The notes under the pieces: model-generated
Told to the model about the DNA's origin: nothing
Databases searched by the model: none
What the model saw: only the letters and a program-made list of their open reading frames with translations
Assembly: GCA_903813345.2 (NCBI GenBank)
Contig: CAIIXF020000001.1
Location: 31,175,915-31,239,914, forward strand
DNA length: 64,000 bases
Direction: 5' to 3'
Source: Owenia fusiformis
Taxonomy: Eukaryota; Annelida; Polychaeta; Sabellida; Oweniidae
Part shown: piece by piece, positions 39,401 to 47,628 of the stretch
Layout: each line of letters starts with the position of its first letter
How positions within the stretch are numbered: the first letter of the stretch is position 1
Position numbers and translations under genes: made by a program

Positions 39401-42400
39401 TAAAGAATGGCACCAGATATCAAATGAATCTATATTGTAAAATTATTGATTACCTTAAATGATGAATTTTCCATGTGGAAATAAAAACGTCCTATCCCGT
39501 CGGTAACTGAATGGATACTACACGTGGTTAGGCCACTTGAGGAACGAAAATAAAATTCACAAGAATACCTTTCCGACGGGTTGTGATGCAAATAAAATGC
39601 GCCTAAATTCAAATATACGGCAATAAACAAATAATACAATCATAAACTTAACTAGCAATGGATATTTATACAAAAACAATGATTATATATAACGAGACTA
39701 CACACGAGATTTGACACGAGACTTACAAATGTGAAAACAAAAATATTGGAAAGCTTTTGAAATATACAAAATAAAGCATAACACATAAGAACAGAGCAAG
39801 GAAAGAAAATCAAAATAACAATTCAGCAGTTCAAATGAAGGTCTAACAACATATACAAACTTAAATTATAGAAACAAACTGCTGGAATGTTACAGCATTA
39901 TATAACTGCTTACGCAAACGTCTTTGAGTTGGTCTATATTAATAAACATGACTCACACCTTCCAAAGTAAAGTAGATATACTTAGTAATAACAAAATTGT
40001 CATAAAGTGTCCCCAACAGACACCTGGTTTGGTTTGTTGGACCTCCTAAAATGTCCTATACAATACAGTGTACATGTTTGCCATATTTCTGTGCACTTTT
40101 CAGACCATGAAACATCACATTGACATTTTCATTACAATATAATACACACATCTTCATACAAACTTGTAAGTCGTAATAATTCCACCTTAAGGAAGTTCAA
40201 GTTGGGATCTCAAGAAATTATCCACCTTTTCATCTAACCATTCAGCTGTTTTGGCTATAACTCAAATACTGGCTGGCAGATTTAGTCTAAGTTTCATAAT
40301 GCTGATGCCTTATTGACAATAAGTTATTGTCTTAGGACCTCTACTCAAAAACAAAGGAATTCCTAATTTGTTGTCATGTCATGGGTGTAGATTTTGCCTA
40401 AAGGAGACATTACTACTGCCTTGTTATTTCTACTCTACGAATAAAATCTTTAAAATTACTAGTGGTTTGATAATACATATTTTGCTCAGTGAGAATTGCT
40501 ACTCAAGGGAGCTGCTGTTTGAAAAATGGCAGGCATATTATTATTTTTTGCTATAACCCAAGCTATAACCTCATTTGAAAAGAAATTGAATGACAAAGAT
40601 TTTGTTTTTATTTAGATGCAAATACATGTAAGAATGACAATAATGTTTTGATAATTCATCTAGTATGGTGGCTGTTTTGATCAATGATTTCTAGCGTTCT
40701 TGTCTGACACCGTATTAGTTATTCAAATGTTTGTCAAACAGGATCACTCTCGACCAATCACAAAAGGGCCAAGATAACACTATGGTGCGATGATTTAACT
40801 GTTCCCTTCTGGTTCTTGAACTGTTTGGACATTTATATGATCATGTAAGGATTGCTACTGCAAATATAATATGTAATGTTGCATGCATTGTATAGGCCTG
40901 TACTAGACCTGCATTTGAGGTAAGGGTAGCCATTGGGGGACATGTGGGAACTGCAGGTTTCTCTGGAGGAGGTACTTTTGTACCATCAATGTCCTTTCTG
41001 AATGTTACATGAAATTGCCTCTCTGCTAGTGGCAAAGTTAACTGTTGCATCCCTGTTCCATCTGCCCTCTCACTAAACACCACTGTCCCAATATCCAGGT
41101 ACCATGTCAGTCCACTGCCTTTTGCTACAAATGTATCATTGATATTTGTAGGTAGCAGATTAAATGTCCCAATCCCATATTTCAATTGAAGAAATTCAAT
41201 TCCATTTAATTTCAATAGTTCAACTGTACACACGCCACTCATGTAACTCCCGTATGTACCTGCATATTCAATCAAAGGGTTTGTTGTGATATTATTGGAG
41301 CTGCCATCTGGAAGATTGTTAGTTACAGGTGGCTGGTACTGCTGTGGGTATGTACACACATTTGTCTGGTTCAACCATGGTGTGTAACCCATAAGGAGAT
41401 CAGCTGTGAATAACTGTGTTGCATAGTTGAGAGAGTTCAGTCCACCTTTGTTTGTAGTTGTGAATATGCTGATGTTGTGGCTAGGAATAAGGAGTAGGAA
41501 CGAGGTATAGCCAGGAACTGAGCCTTCATGGTACACTATTGGCAAACCTGAAATGTATAAACATTACTACCTAGTATTGATTGAACATTCAGTTATTCTT
41601 TGGGGGTAATGGAACAATGGAATACCTTCCCGAAGGATCAAGTCCAATATTATGTCCAGCTTTTATTAGTTCTTAGGCTTCTATTTTAATAATTGATATT
41701 TACAATAGGTGCTGCATGGGAAATTCAGCACAGTTTACTGATACACTGTTCCTTATCACAAGATAATATTTACATGATTTGCACTTACCTCTATAGTACC
41801 CAGTATAGAATCCTAAACCATACAGATCTTTTGAGAATGTTTCAGGGAAGTATGGTTTTGTTGCTATATAGGCACCATGGGCAGCATAACTACCTCTCAT
41901 AGCCTCGGATATTAGGGCACCATTTATGACCTGTTTACCATCTAGATTGCCTGTGTTCAGCAGCAGTTTCTGCCATTCTGCCATATCACTGGCAGTCGTA
42001 CAGATAGATGCCCCAGCTCCAACTGCCCCTATTACTCTACAATACAAAAAGTTCTTTTCATTTATTCATGTAAAAGTCAGGAGAGAAATGAATTAATGAA
42101 AAACAATCATTGCAACAGCTGTTATTTTAAAAAGATGCCTTTAATATCAAAGTCTTACTTCACAGACTCATATGCTATAGGATTTTTTATATTCTCAAAC
42201 TCCATATGTGGTTTCGCAAAGTTGTTTTCCCATTCTACATGTGTGACATTATCCAGGAAAGTTGAGTTCACCATTCCTACTGGCTCAAATATTCTCTCAC
42301 TCATTAGATCTTCCCAGGACTTTTTACCAAGTTTTTCTAGCATGTGTCCCACCAGCATATACATGATGTTGCTGTAGGTGAAGTCAACTCTTGGTGCAGA

Positions 42401-45400
42401 GACAGGTTCCATATGGTGAATACGCCTATAATGATTAATGGTTCTATCAAAAACATATACATGTAGTTCTTAGTATTAGTTTTTATTGCACTTTGAAAAG
42501 GTGCTATATTGTCCTAATCTTTTATCACACCACTGGCAGGATATAGTCATCATGATAATGGTGTCATTTTGAGTATGATCATGATTGGTGTCCTGCGTTT
42601 TATCGCACTTAAAATAGTGCTAATTAGTCATTGCTTTGTGTTGATGGTCATGTATAGGTGTGTCTGGGAGGGAAGGAGCTAGACATGAGCAGATTAGTGC
42701 CAACATCTGATTAGGTTCTGGGTATGGTAACGTAAATTACATGGCAGCCTTTTTAATTTTTCAGGTATAGAGCTGAATAATTATTGTGAACCCTCAGTGT
42801 GGTACATCTATTATTACATGTTTTACTCTTTTCTTCAAGTGCAATATTTATCACATTGTGTCTTGTTTTCTATATGTTTAATACATATACATCACTGACT
42901 GAGGGGTGGTGTCCAGTTATCAACAGTTGTGGAATAACAAAGTTAATAGGGGGAGGGGGTAAATGATGCTTTAGTAAGCAAATTGTTTCGTTTTTTAAAT
43001 ATTTAATTCTAATGAAAGACAAATCAACATTTTAAAATTCCGTTAGATGAAGGGAAGAGGGGGGGGGGGTCAAACCATAAAGAATATAACAATAAAAAAT
43101 TGTTTTTTTAATTAACATACTTTATGAAAGAGCAAGTGACATCAACATTGACTACTTATCACAATTATCACCATATCTTGCGTTAACAAGTTCCTGTTTT
43201 ACAATCACAAATATTTTTATAAATATGTTCTACAAACCAGCTTAAGCATTCCAAGAAAATTCCTACATTAGAAGAAGATTTTCAAGTTGAAAAAATAAGT
43301 GCTTAACCCGAATTGTTTCCTAAACCTGATCAGATATAAGCAATAGTCCATGCTTGCATCTCTAAAAATCTCAAATAGAAAGAAAACATGGTTTTCTTGG
43401 AATTTTGATGACAAGATTTGTGGAAAAATTCAAAATGACTGCCATGTAATTTACCCAGCATGCCCAAGACCTAAGACAATAGTCTGCTTTTGCATCAAGT
43501 TTAACTGATATGTGCTTTCCTGGAATTTGATGACAATGTTTATGTGTCCCCAACCTACATTCAGATGACACACCCATCAGAACAAGACAAAGGCAATATA
43601 AGCCCTTATTCAAAGTGTGATAATAAAAAAGACGTCATATCATTATTTATATTTCCTGATGATGGGTTTGAGTCTCATTGGATTCAAGAGTTGAATCCCA
43701 TTGGGTTCAAGAGTTTGATTTAAAATTCTTGCGTACCTGAGTATTTGCTCTTTGCTTAATCCCCCAGTCTTCAAGAGAAGATCTCTGTATGGGAAGCCCA
43801 TCTTATGACTGAGGAGGTCTCTTAATGTAGAATGCTCAGTCCTCTGTGTGTCCCAGAATGCAAACTCTGGACCCAATACATTCTTCACAGTTGTGTCAAA
43901 CCCCTGCTCCAACCTAAATTGTAAAGCTGCATGTATTACTGCATAGTGGTGAGTCACATCCTCTCACAAATGCAGAACTGTCTCCCAGTGATGGGTATTA
44001 CATAGAATTGTATCATCTCTTACATATTTATGTGTTTGACATACCCAGTAGAGGTTTGATTAATGAAGGTTGCTGACAGCAGTGCAGTGAAGTGCTTTGT
44101 AATGGATGCAATGTTGAACCGAGTGTGCTCTGTGACGTTGCCTTCCTTGGTGTTGTCTTTCACCCCATAACCCTTGGCTAGGACAGTATCTCCATCTTTT
44201 ACAATAGATACCTAAGTGCCAAGATTCTGTTTCAGTTTATCCTATTTCAGTTCATTCTTAGAGACACCCCAGTTACACCAAACATACATTTTACTTGATT
44301 ATATCCATAAACACATTAATTTTAAAAATAGATGACACACAGCTGTGAATATTACGTTGTATGAGAAGGAAGCTTGTTGAGATATTCTCCTAATTTAGAA
44401 AATCAGTGCAAAAATTGATGCATTTGAATGTACATATATGACTCAGGCCAGTATACAGCCTTTGTCAAGGTCACTTTTCAAAAAATTCAAGAGGGTTCAC
44501 ATTTGACAACTTTGGCTCAAAATCACTGCCAAAGTGCTCAGAATAGTATAGTAAAAACTGCATGATTTCAAAAGAGTTTTTGGCCAAGGGGGAGGGGTTC
44601 TCTCACCCCCCTGGCTATAGGCTTGTGACTGTTAATTTTAAAGTAAATACTTACTGCCATTCCTGGTATATTCCTGCATTGCATCCCATGTTCAATGAAC
44701 TTGTCTAGAATCTCTTGGTCCACTTCTGTAAGTCCTTGTGCCCTCAGAATTGCAACAATGGCCAGGATGCCCAATGTTTTCAATACACTCAGAAACATAT
44801 CACTTGCATCAAAACTCCAGCATCAAAAAGCTCAAATTACTTCAGTATACAGGATGAATGGTTTACTCACATATCATCTTGTTTGCTTGTTTAACAACAC
44901 AAGTACAAGGGTCCCAATATGTTCTGACTCACTAAGACATTTTAATTTATTGGCTTTATTACTTTGATCTGCATTGAAGAAAAAATACTGTATAATTGTT
45001 ATATATTGAGGGCGAGAGTGGTGTCAAAGCTCAATATTTACCCATGTCTCCAAGCTGACATGAATCACTTATTTTGCCCTGAAATCTGAAGAGTAGATTG
45101 ATGGAACTTATTGAACACACCATCGTGTATGTATTAATAAAGAAAACTTATCTACAAGTATGAAATTAACAAAGATGCTAGATATGTGAGAGATAAGAGA
45201 CAATATAATGCCATATATGATGTGCACTTTGATGTTTGCCTACTTGGATTGAAATTGATAATAACAATATTGTTCTGTAGATTCTGTTATATAATAAACT
45301 GAATGTGAATATTTTCCCCTTGTGCTATTTCCTATGTATCTAATCACCAATTTATAGTGTTAAAATATCCAAATACTAAGTACATGTATTTGTATAAGGT

Positions 45401-45991
45401 GAAATTGGGATATTGTAATATGTATGAATTCTCAGTTATAATGGAAATTGACTACATGTATTTACAATTATTTGTTGTTTTGTTGCTAGAGTATCCTATA
45501 TAAAAATGTTGTTTTTAGAATTCTGTTACTCTGAGACAGATAAATAAACAGTCTTTATGATTACAATATTTTGCATATGTTTATCCTCAAAAGGCCCCCA
45601 GAAATTATCAATATGTCTTATTTGGTACATTGGGACTCAATTTTTGCAATTTTCAAAAACTGGGTTAAGATTTTCAAAAAAGTAAAAATAAAGATTAAAA
45701 GTAAGGCTAGGATTAGGTTTTTGATGAGAATGGTGACAGTTATGGCCTGCTGTTCATCCTGGAGAATATTTATACATGTATGTTACATTACAGCTTTCAT
45801 TATCTATATATGTGAAATATAACTAAACCTAACTCTATCTGTGTCTTCAGGGAATGCAGCTTCATAGGAAAGCAGCAGAAGAGAGGTTGACCAACAGTGG
45901 TGCAGGGCAGTCCTTCTTGGCCAGACAAAGACAAGCTCATACACGCAGAACCCCCTCAGTTGCAATGGGACACCCCACAGCATCTAGGTGA
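12452..45991 (+). CDS. HOOK3: HOOK-family microtubule/dynein adaptor, 19 exons
   Basis: Exons: 12452-12490, 13722-13807, 14452-14524, 14794-14844, 15175-15226, 15630-15778, 16288-16431, 16801-16898, 17431-17510, 17804-17868, 18387-18470, 18749-18877, 19032-19196, 19744-19813, 22358-22460, 23541-23681, 24053-24455, 25008-25079, 45851-45991. All phases agree and the sum is 2145 nt, 714 aa (human HOOK3 is 718). Residues 1-~170 form the HOOK domain (start [13 protein letters not shown]; then [13 protein letters not shown] and [16 protein letters not shown]), which binds dynein light intermediate chain. Residues ~180-630 are coiled coil, and the C-terminus has [12 protein letters not shown]. Family role: adaptor that activates dynein-dynactin and links it to vesicles and endosomes, as in the FTS-Hook-FHIP complex. 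A single HOOK gene is usual in invertebrates; the end resembles HOOK3 most. The last intron (20.8 kb) contains a retrotransposon and another gene. Confidence 0.94.
12867..12962. repeat. Short inverted repeat in HOOK intron 1
   Basis: CCGGACTCTTGT at the left and ACAAGAGTCCGG at the right, with further paired CTGTCCAAAT / ATTTGGACA inside. Total about 95 bp; a miniature foldback. Confidence 0.6.
18036..18195. repeat. Dispersed repeat, copy 3 (ATCCTATGATTTT family)
   Basis: Same ends and interior order as 2966-3100 (GATATCCTATGATTTTGA ... AAAATCATAGGATGTTC). Lies in the HOOK intron between exons 10 and 11. Confidence 0.65.
21225..22040. repeat. Foldback with ACTCAACCCC minisatellite arms
   Basis: The left arm (21225-21352) is built from degenerate CTCAACCCCAGT/AAGTCAA units; the right arm (about 21897-22040) is its inverse (TTGGGGTTGAGTTGAC units). 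The 540-bp interior is AT-rich and has no recognised gene. It lies in the 2.5-kb HOOK intron between exons 14 and 15. Confidence 0.7.
22459..23175 (+). repeat. 21-bp minisatellite of splice-donor-like units
   Basis: About 34 units of consensus AAGGTATATCATTGCCATAG (plus one base) start exactly at the HOOK exon 15 donor (AAG|GTATGT at 22459-22466). Most units keep AAG|GTAT, so they are close copies of the real donor, all in the same phase over the first part. A 42-bp higher-order pattern is visible. Read in the HOOK frame, each unit gives seven residues such as RYIITIV, open from exon 15 to a stop ending at 22884. Confidence 0.9.
24467..24761. mobile_element. Tc1/mariner-type MITE with TA target duplication
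   Basis: Terminal inverted repeats start GGGTGTTTCACTTTTCCAC and end GTGGAAAAGTGAAACACCC, extending about 45 bp with mismatches, and are flanked by TA on both sides. 295 bp, no ORF. Inserted 11 bases after the exon 17 donor of HOOK without harming it. Confidence 0.8.
25640..26240. repeat. Dispersed repeat family (AAAATGGCCACC / TATATGCTGATG units)
   Basis: Three or four imperfect units of about 150 bp with recurring TTCAAATTTTATATGCTGAT, GGGACAAAGG and ATGGCCACCATTTTTCAT phrases. Related sequence appears near 40230-40340 and 56880-57150. In the last HOOK intron. Confidence 0.5.
26892..27942 (-). repeat. 3' LTR
   Basis: 1051 bp, differing from the other LTR at 27308 and 27552 only. A minus-strand AATAAA lies at 26925-26930, about 33 bases before the LTR's transcriptional end. 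Contains an internal minisatellite (27130-27325). Confidence 0.95.
27130..27325. repeat. Minisatellite inside the LTR
   Basis: Roughly seven imperfect units of 16-29 bp around GGTTGAAGACTATGAAGAC. The matching block in the 5' LTR is at about 39082-39277. Both LTRs carry the same array, as expected after copying by reverse transcription. Confidence 0.75.
27943..27956 (-). other. Polypurine tract
   Basis: Minus strand reads AAAAAGGGGGCAG directly before the 3' LTR. It is in the correct place and of correct composition to prime plus-strand DNA synthesis. Confidence 0.85.
28127..29200 (-). CDS. Retrotransposon accessory protein: C2H2-like zinc fingers, basic tail
   Basis: Lies where env would be, after pol. 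No in-frame ATG precedes the fingers; instead the frame opens at a good acceptor (TTTATGTTTTCCAG|GCT, first base 29200), so a spliced subgenomic mRNA is likely. From there 357 aa. Residues ~5-95 hold Cys/His pairs: CDRC...HMYNVH and CPTQGC...HWKKYH, spaced C-X2/4-C-X14-H-X4-H, slightly longer than classical fingers; the first finger is irregular. Then a polar Ser/Pro region, a Lys-rich stretch (eight Lys in a row, probable nuclear signal), EEPLDLTLP resembling a CtBP-binding PxDLS motif, and the C-terminal end KITDYFSRI resembling a PCNA-interacting motif (TD then two aromatics, but Lys where Gln is usual). Function unknown; perhaps nuclear targeting or chromatin contact. Confidence 0.7.
   Translation of the reverse strand, partial: ADYQCVEHVGTGICGLRFQSPILLADHYQIVHPPLQYRCDRCVKDISFRSKRQLQKHMYNVHGPKYHCPTQGCTYIRPSYFKKDIAEHWKKYHSGPNNIPELLKMDFKDMKKPSAYLSSISSTPLYCTPPANPVPKPCTITTSQVPHITAKDPIPSQKKNPKRKVILSTTSPIRWDSSSDEEKQQPRERQIPTSKDSRKIEFKKARCDNTSPEMKPNHKQDAPLIPLSPNGNDESPIRRIEVSQIQMPPTFPNSNGPEEPSTEKKKKKKKTKKSKKSHPKERSEDGQRIKHRKKSIHEGEKKTHQKKGDYELDKVLESEIGSQPEMDFVFNVEQEEPLDLTLPTKTKNKITDYFSRI
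29362..29899 (-). pseudogene. pol: pol, integrase C-terminal part (cut off by insertion)
   Basis: Continues integrase after the nested transposon. Contains [10 protein letters not shown], the GPY/F module typical of many Gypsy integrases, and ends WLQDYETEL before the stop. No chromodomain is seen. The frame matches the upstream integrase once the insert and one copy of its 4-bp target duplication are discounted. Confidence 0.85.
29961..29981 (+). repeat. Subterminal inverted repeat, left
   Basis: 21 bp, exact inverse of 33383-33403, centred on GTGACGTCAC (CRE-like). It could bind the transposition machinery or act as promoter for the adjacent nuclease gene. Confidence 0.85.
30071..32547 (+). 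CDS. SAP-like / SWIM zinc finger / YqaJ-type nuclease
   Basis: Two exons: 30071-30073 (just ATG, followed by GTGAGT) and 30655-32547 after TCTGTTTTTTAG; spliced protein 631 aa. Without splicing, the ATG at 30661 still gives 628 aa. Residues ~28-63 resemble a SAP DNA-binding helix pair ([14 protein letters not shown]...LASLRVKV). A CxxC pair follows at ~94. Residues ~213-226 are a SWIM finger: [14 protein letters not shown] (C-X-C-Xn-C-X-H). Residues ~425-615 are a YqaJ/lambda-exonuclease-like PD-(D/E)XK fold: [36 protein letters not shown], so the metal- and catalysis-related acidic, Lys and Gln residues all appear present. Likely a DNA nuclease/recombinase serving the transposon. The frame is intact, unlike the host retroelement. 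An AATAAA overlaps the stop. Confidence 0.88.
32548..33382. other. Non-coding right part of the DNA transposon
   Basis: 835 bases with only short spurious frames on both strands; no transposase motifs recognised. AATAAA near 32658 may serve the nuclease mRNA. Confidence 0.5.
33383..33403 (-). repeat. Subterminal inverted repeat, right
   Basis: Exact inverse of 29961-29981. It starts 49 bases from the right end, against 61 bases on the left. Confidence 0.85.
33453..34657 (-). pseudogene. pol: pol, end of RNase H and integrase N-terminal and core
   Basis: Reads on from the RNase H frameshift. Shows the His-His-Cys-Cys zinc domain ([14 protein letters not shown] ... CLVCQRR), the first catalytic Asp in MDILGPLP, the second in [10 protein letters not shown], and the end of the core [15 protein letters not shown], where the DNA transposon enters. 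The third acidic residue lies in [10 protein letters not shown]. Otherwise well preserved. Confidence 0.9.
34658..36786 (-). pseudogene. pol: pol: protease, reverse transcriptase, RNase H (frameshifted)
   Basis: Entered by -1 frameshift from gag. Protease motif LVDTGAT is at about 36643-36657 (retropepsin Asp). RT has [22 protein letters not shown], the primer-grip region and the catalytic VYLDDIIVF (about 35300-35322). RNase H begins [16 protein letters not shown] and runs to TVRTDHGF, where a small deletion shifts the frame and gives an immediate stop (about 34658). Start was not set by ATG, since the product is expected as a gag-pol fusion. Family role: copies the element's RNA into DNA. 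Confidence 0.92.
36766..38802 (-). CDS. gag: gag polyprotein
   Basis: 678 aa, intact. Residues ~1-400 are long, Ser/Pro/Gln-rich and probably disordered, unusual in length for a Gypsy gag. Residues ~405-575 are the capsid-like Retrotrans_gag domain ([19 protein letters not shown] ... LQKRFDPP ... [15 protein letters not shown]). Near 640 a zinc knuckle [15 protein letters not shown]2-C-X3-H-X4-C, one residue shorter than the usual CCHC. The stop follows the slippery site by about 20 bases. It forms the virus-like particle and binds RNA, by family. Confidence 0.92.
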   Translation of the reverse strand: MAHLWTKILKNPFLPRMALFSPVSRKSYLPRSDTRRTTRFLQPPIGTVYQQDGASVLPHNILNPSEVSLGQGTSYSPVHMEEATDFGVDPLNANEDPFNAESYVSEHGMMNPNYGDLLLSPSISQSKSEKSPLNCEDELAHAGHGDVSQLQGKTSHVHFSSDSRGKDNMYNVKSVSVQTFEQTPLDHHHHEMSPIPPFRVRPTFHEASQPSESFTPRMIQRDTQQAEWNFQYPQGYVTSNNDPRWYNVRSVENRGIRRSTPMESTPVYSDPQGIYRYPLYTVDSPPTVPGNYVSMGPGEAHTNLKKTNSFSPINQSAYNIPHNPISQLTTRIPSPHPSSGYQPSYGIPSLHQSCLQKDIPVSHTPSNYPRTNSAYQINPAKSMAAPYIPLQASSGSVPEQNFKFSSHAKIPPFDGNSEWREFKIQFETFADISKWTNEMKVCQLITLLKGDALIVLSGLSPAQRKDYPSLLNALQKRFDPPFQDGALLTKLKNRLRKPNESVSALSCDIRRLVTLIYPNLEGEYFNKIAINAFLDALNDEAHRLAVGMTDPKTLDEAVNSALRYESNRTSSHESILSTARPCTVENDQLSLLQHIESLEARLSALTPSESPMTPKPPSQSSAPKNIRNIQCWNCKGSHYIRECTLPLEKSKISKALDSHRDKLLSSFNYSKNVKRPNQ
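36787..36793 (-). promoter_or_regulatory. -1 ribosomal frameshift heptamer A_AAA_AAC
   Basis: In the gag frame the codons are TCA AAA AAC, fitting X_XXY_YYZ exactly, and pol lies in the -1 frame and is open from here. Gag stops at 36766-36768. The downstream stimulatory structure was not worked out. Confidence 0.88.
38825..38842 (-). other. Primer binding site, tRNA-Leu type
   Basis: Minus strand reads TGGTGGCAGCGGTGGGAT one base after the 5' LTR. This is complementary to the 3' end (with CCA) of animal tRNA-Leu(AAG/UAG), as I recall that sequence, over 18 bases. Confidence 0.85.
38844..39894 (-). repeat. 5' LTR
   Basis: 1051 bp; same as the 3' LTR except at 39260 and 39504. Followed on the right by GCAT, the target duplication. 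Confidence 0.95.
39895..40840. other. HOOK intron; repeat remnant and probable 3' UTR
   Basis: Between the retrotransposon and the stop of the beta-lactamase-like gene. Holds a copy of the TTTCATAATGCTGATGCC repeat family (about 40230-40340) and a minus-strand AATAAA at about 40608-40613. No gene seen. Confidence 0.45.
40841..44798 (-). CDS. Secreted/anchored serine beta-lactamase-domain protein, six exons
   Basis: Exons: 44798-44655, 44211-44045, 43913-43737, 42425-42159, 42036-41789, 41547-40841; phases agree, 569 aa. Residues 1-~20 are a signal peptide ([20 protein letters not shown]). The class C beta-lactamase/DD-peptidase motifs are all present: SITK (nucleophile Ser and Lys, ~90), YSN (~180) and HEG in place of K-T-G (~340). 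The last ~20 residues are hydrophobic ([10 protein letters not shown]), suggesting a GPI-attachment signal or anchor. Animal members of this family include LACTB-like proteins and the mollusc shell protein gigasin-6; substrates are mostly unknown, with esterase or peptidase activity possible. It lies wholly inside the last HOOK intron on the opposite strand. Confidence 0.88.
44799..45850. other. Upstream of beta-lactamase-like gene; HOOK intron
   Basis: AT-rich with no recognised coding segment. Should contain the promoter of the minus-strand gene, but no clear TATA or factor site stands out. Confidence 0.4.
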
Positions 45992-47628
45992 TCCTCTGGT
46001 GTTTTAGTGCAGACAAATTGGGTCTATTTTAGAGACTCTAATATTTTAGCATAAATTATATAATATATTACGCCATACAAAAGTTTAATAATGAAACAAA
46101 AGCTCATAGATTTTATATCAGAACTGAATATCATAATTGTTCAGAATATATCAAATTTCAACAAAGATCAAATTGCAATTATATGAGGAAAATATGTTAT
46201 TTAGAGGGCTTCAAATAAGTAAAGTACATGTATACCAGTATAATGTATTCTTAGTGTTCCTATATCAATATGCCATGACATTTCATGATGAATGCAAGCT
46301 TATAAGGAAGTTAATAACAGTTATTAGAGAGGTTTTGCACAACATTTTCAGCTCAACGTATCTTAAATCCATAACGCATTCACCAGATTTATGCGTAGCA
46401 GGATTTCAATTAAGATGGGATGTGGTTGCAGAGATATGTTTTAGCTATAACCCGTTGTGCAAAACCTCTCTATTGTCATTCTAGAAACTTAGCTAATTGA
46501 CTAGATGCCACTAGACATAATCTTGATTTTTATGAATAGATATTTAAAAGTCAAAGTGATTTCATATTTCAAATGTCCATAAAAAAAATGTGGTTCTCAA
46601 AATTGTTTATCAACTTTGGAATTTATTACTTTGAAAATGTGATTTCTAAGTCAGGTAGATTTCCTATAGAGTCCATGTTATAAAATGATTAAATTGTATT
46701 GACACCATAGTGGAACTCTTTCAACTGTTTATGAAATGTATCCATTTTGATAAGAAAATGGAGCTGCCTGGGAGTTACAATTTCACTTTTTTCATGATTT
46801 CACGAAATGTGGGCAGAATCTCAGGACAGTTAACATCTGCACTTTTAATCATTTTGTTTACATCTTTACTTTTGTTTTGTTCACTTCTGGCGAATCTGAT
46901 GAATAACTTTTGGCACTTAGGTAATTAAAGCGTGCCTCTGATCCTCTTACTAACCTAAAAATGTTAAAAGAACAGGACTGGCTCAAAGCAAAATCATCGG
47001 ATGGTTTCTCTTATAATTTGTACTTCTCAATCCTCATATTTCTCCTCAATCATATTTGATAAAATAATCAATTCATTTTTTGTCAATCCTGTATTCTCCA
47101 ATATTTATATTTATAATCTTAAAACACATGTTAGGCCTAACACACAGCCCCAAGAAAACATGACAGAATGGGAATTAAGGATCACCGAAAAATGAGCTGT
47201 TTTTTGTGACAATTTTGTTAAACTGTATATACAACTACAAAATGTACTATCATTCTGTTTTTGCTTGTTTATTCATTTTATGTTGTTTGAAATACATGTA
47301 CTGTTTATTGTTTGCTTATGTCAGGAAAGTCTGTGTCTCCTTATTGTTACTCCTTATTGACCTTGACAAGTAAAGATTGTATAACTGCCAACTTCTATTC
47401 TACATTATTTAGTTTGTTACACCGTTTCATTTATTTTAGCTTGAATGCCAATATTATTATAATGGTTGTTTATAGTTATCAGAAGTCAGTTTCTTATTTC
47501 AATTTTCCAACTTAATTTTTATGTACAAGATAGTAAAGTATGTACAGTCTGAAAGTAAAGCATGTTTTGGTGAGCCAGACTTCTGATGATATCATATACT
47601 ACAACAATTTGCTTTTATTTGCTTTATA
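45992..47628. other. HOOK 3' flank, no further gene
   Basis: Follows the HOOK stop. I found no clear AATAAA close to it. One small MITE is annotated at 46325-46472; the rest shows only spurious frames. Confidence 0.4.
46325..46472. repeat. MITE with TAGAGAGGTTTTGCACAAC ends
   Basis: 19-bp perfect terminal inverted repeats, 148 bp in all, no ORF. The terminal TA may be the target duplication. Confidence 0.75.

Larger units (their letters stand above)
26892..39894 (-). mobile_element. Ty3/Gypsy LTR retrotransposon with nested DNA transposon
   Basis: Bounded by two 1051-bp LTRs with TG...CA ends and a 4-bp target duplication GCAT (26888-26891 and 39895-39898). Minus-strand order: 5' LTR, tRNA-Leu PBS, gag, -1 frameshift, protease, RT, RNase H, integrase with GPF motif, spliced zinc-finger ORF, polypurine tract, 3' LTR. 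Integrase after RNase H places it in Ty3/Gypsy. Without the 3.55-kb nested element and one copy of its target duplication it would be about 9.4 kb. Pol is non-functional in this copy (frameshift and insertion). Sits in the last HOOK intron, antisense to HOOK. Confidence 0.95.

Noticed and set aside
40841-44798. Bacterial contamination or transferred bacterial beta-lactamase
   Set aside because: Five phase-consistent introns, an animal-type signal peptide and hydrophobic tail fit an ordinary animal family member.
46137-46484. 115-residue plus-strand frame after HOOK
   Set aside because: It overlaps a MITE (46325-46472) and lies past a HOOK stop that matches the family's usual end.
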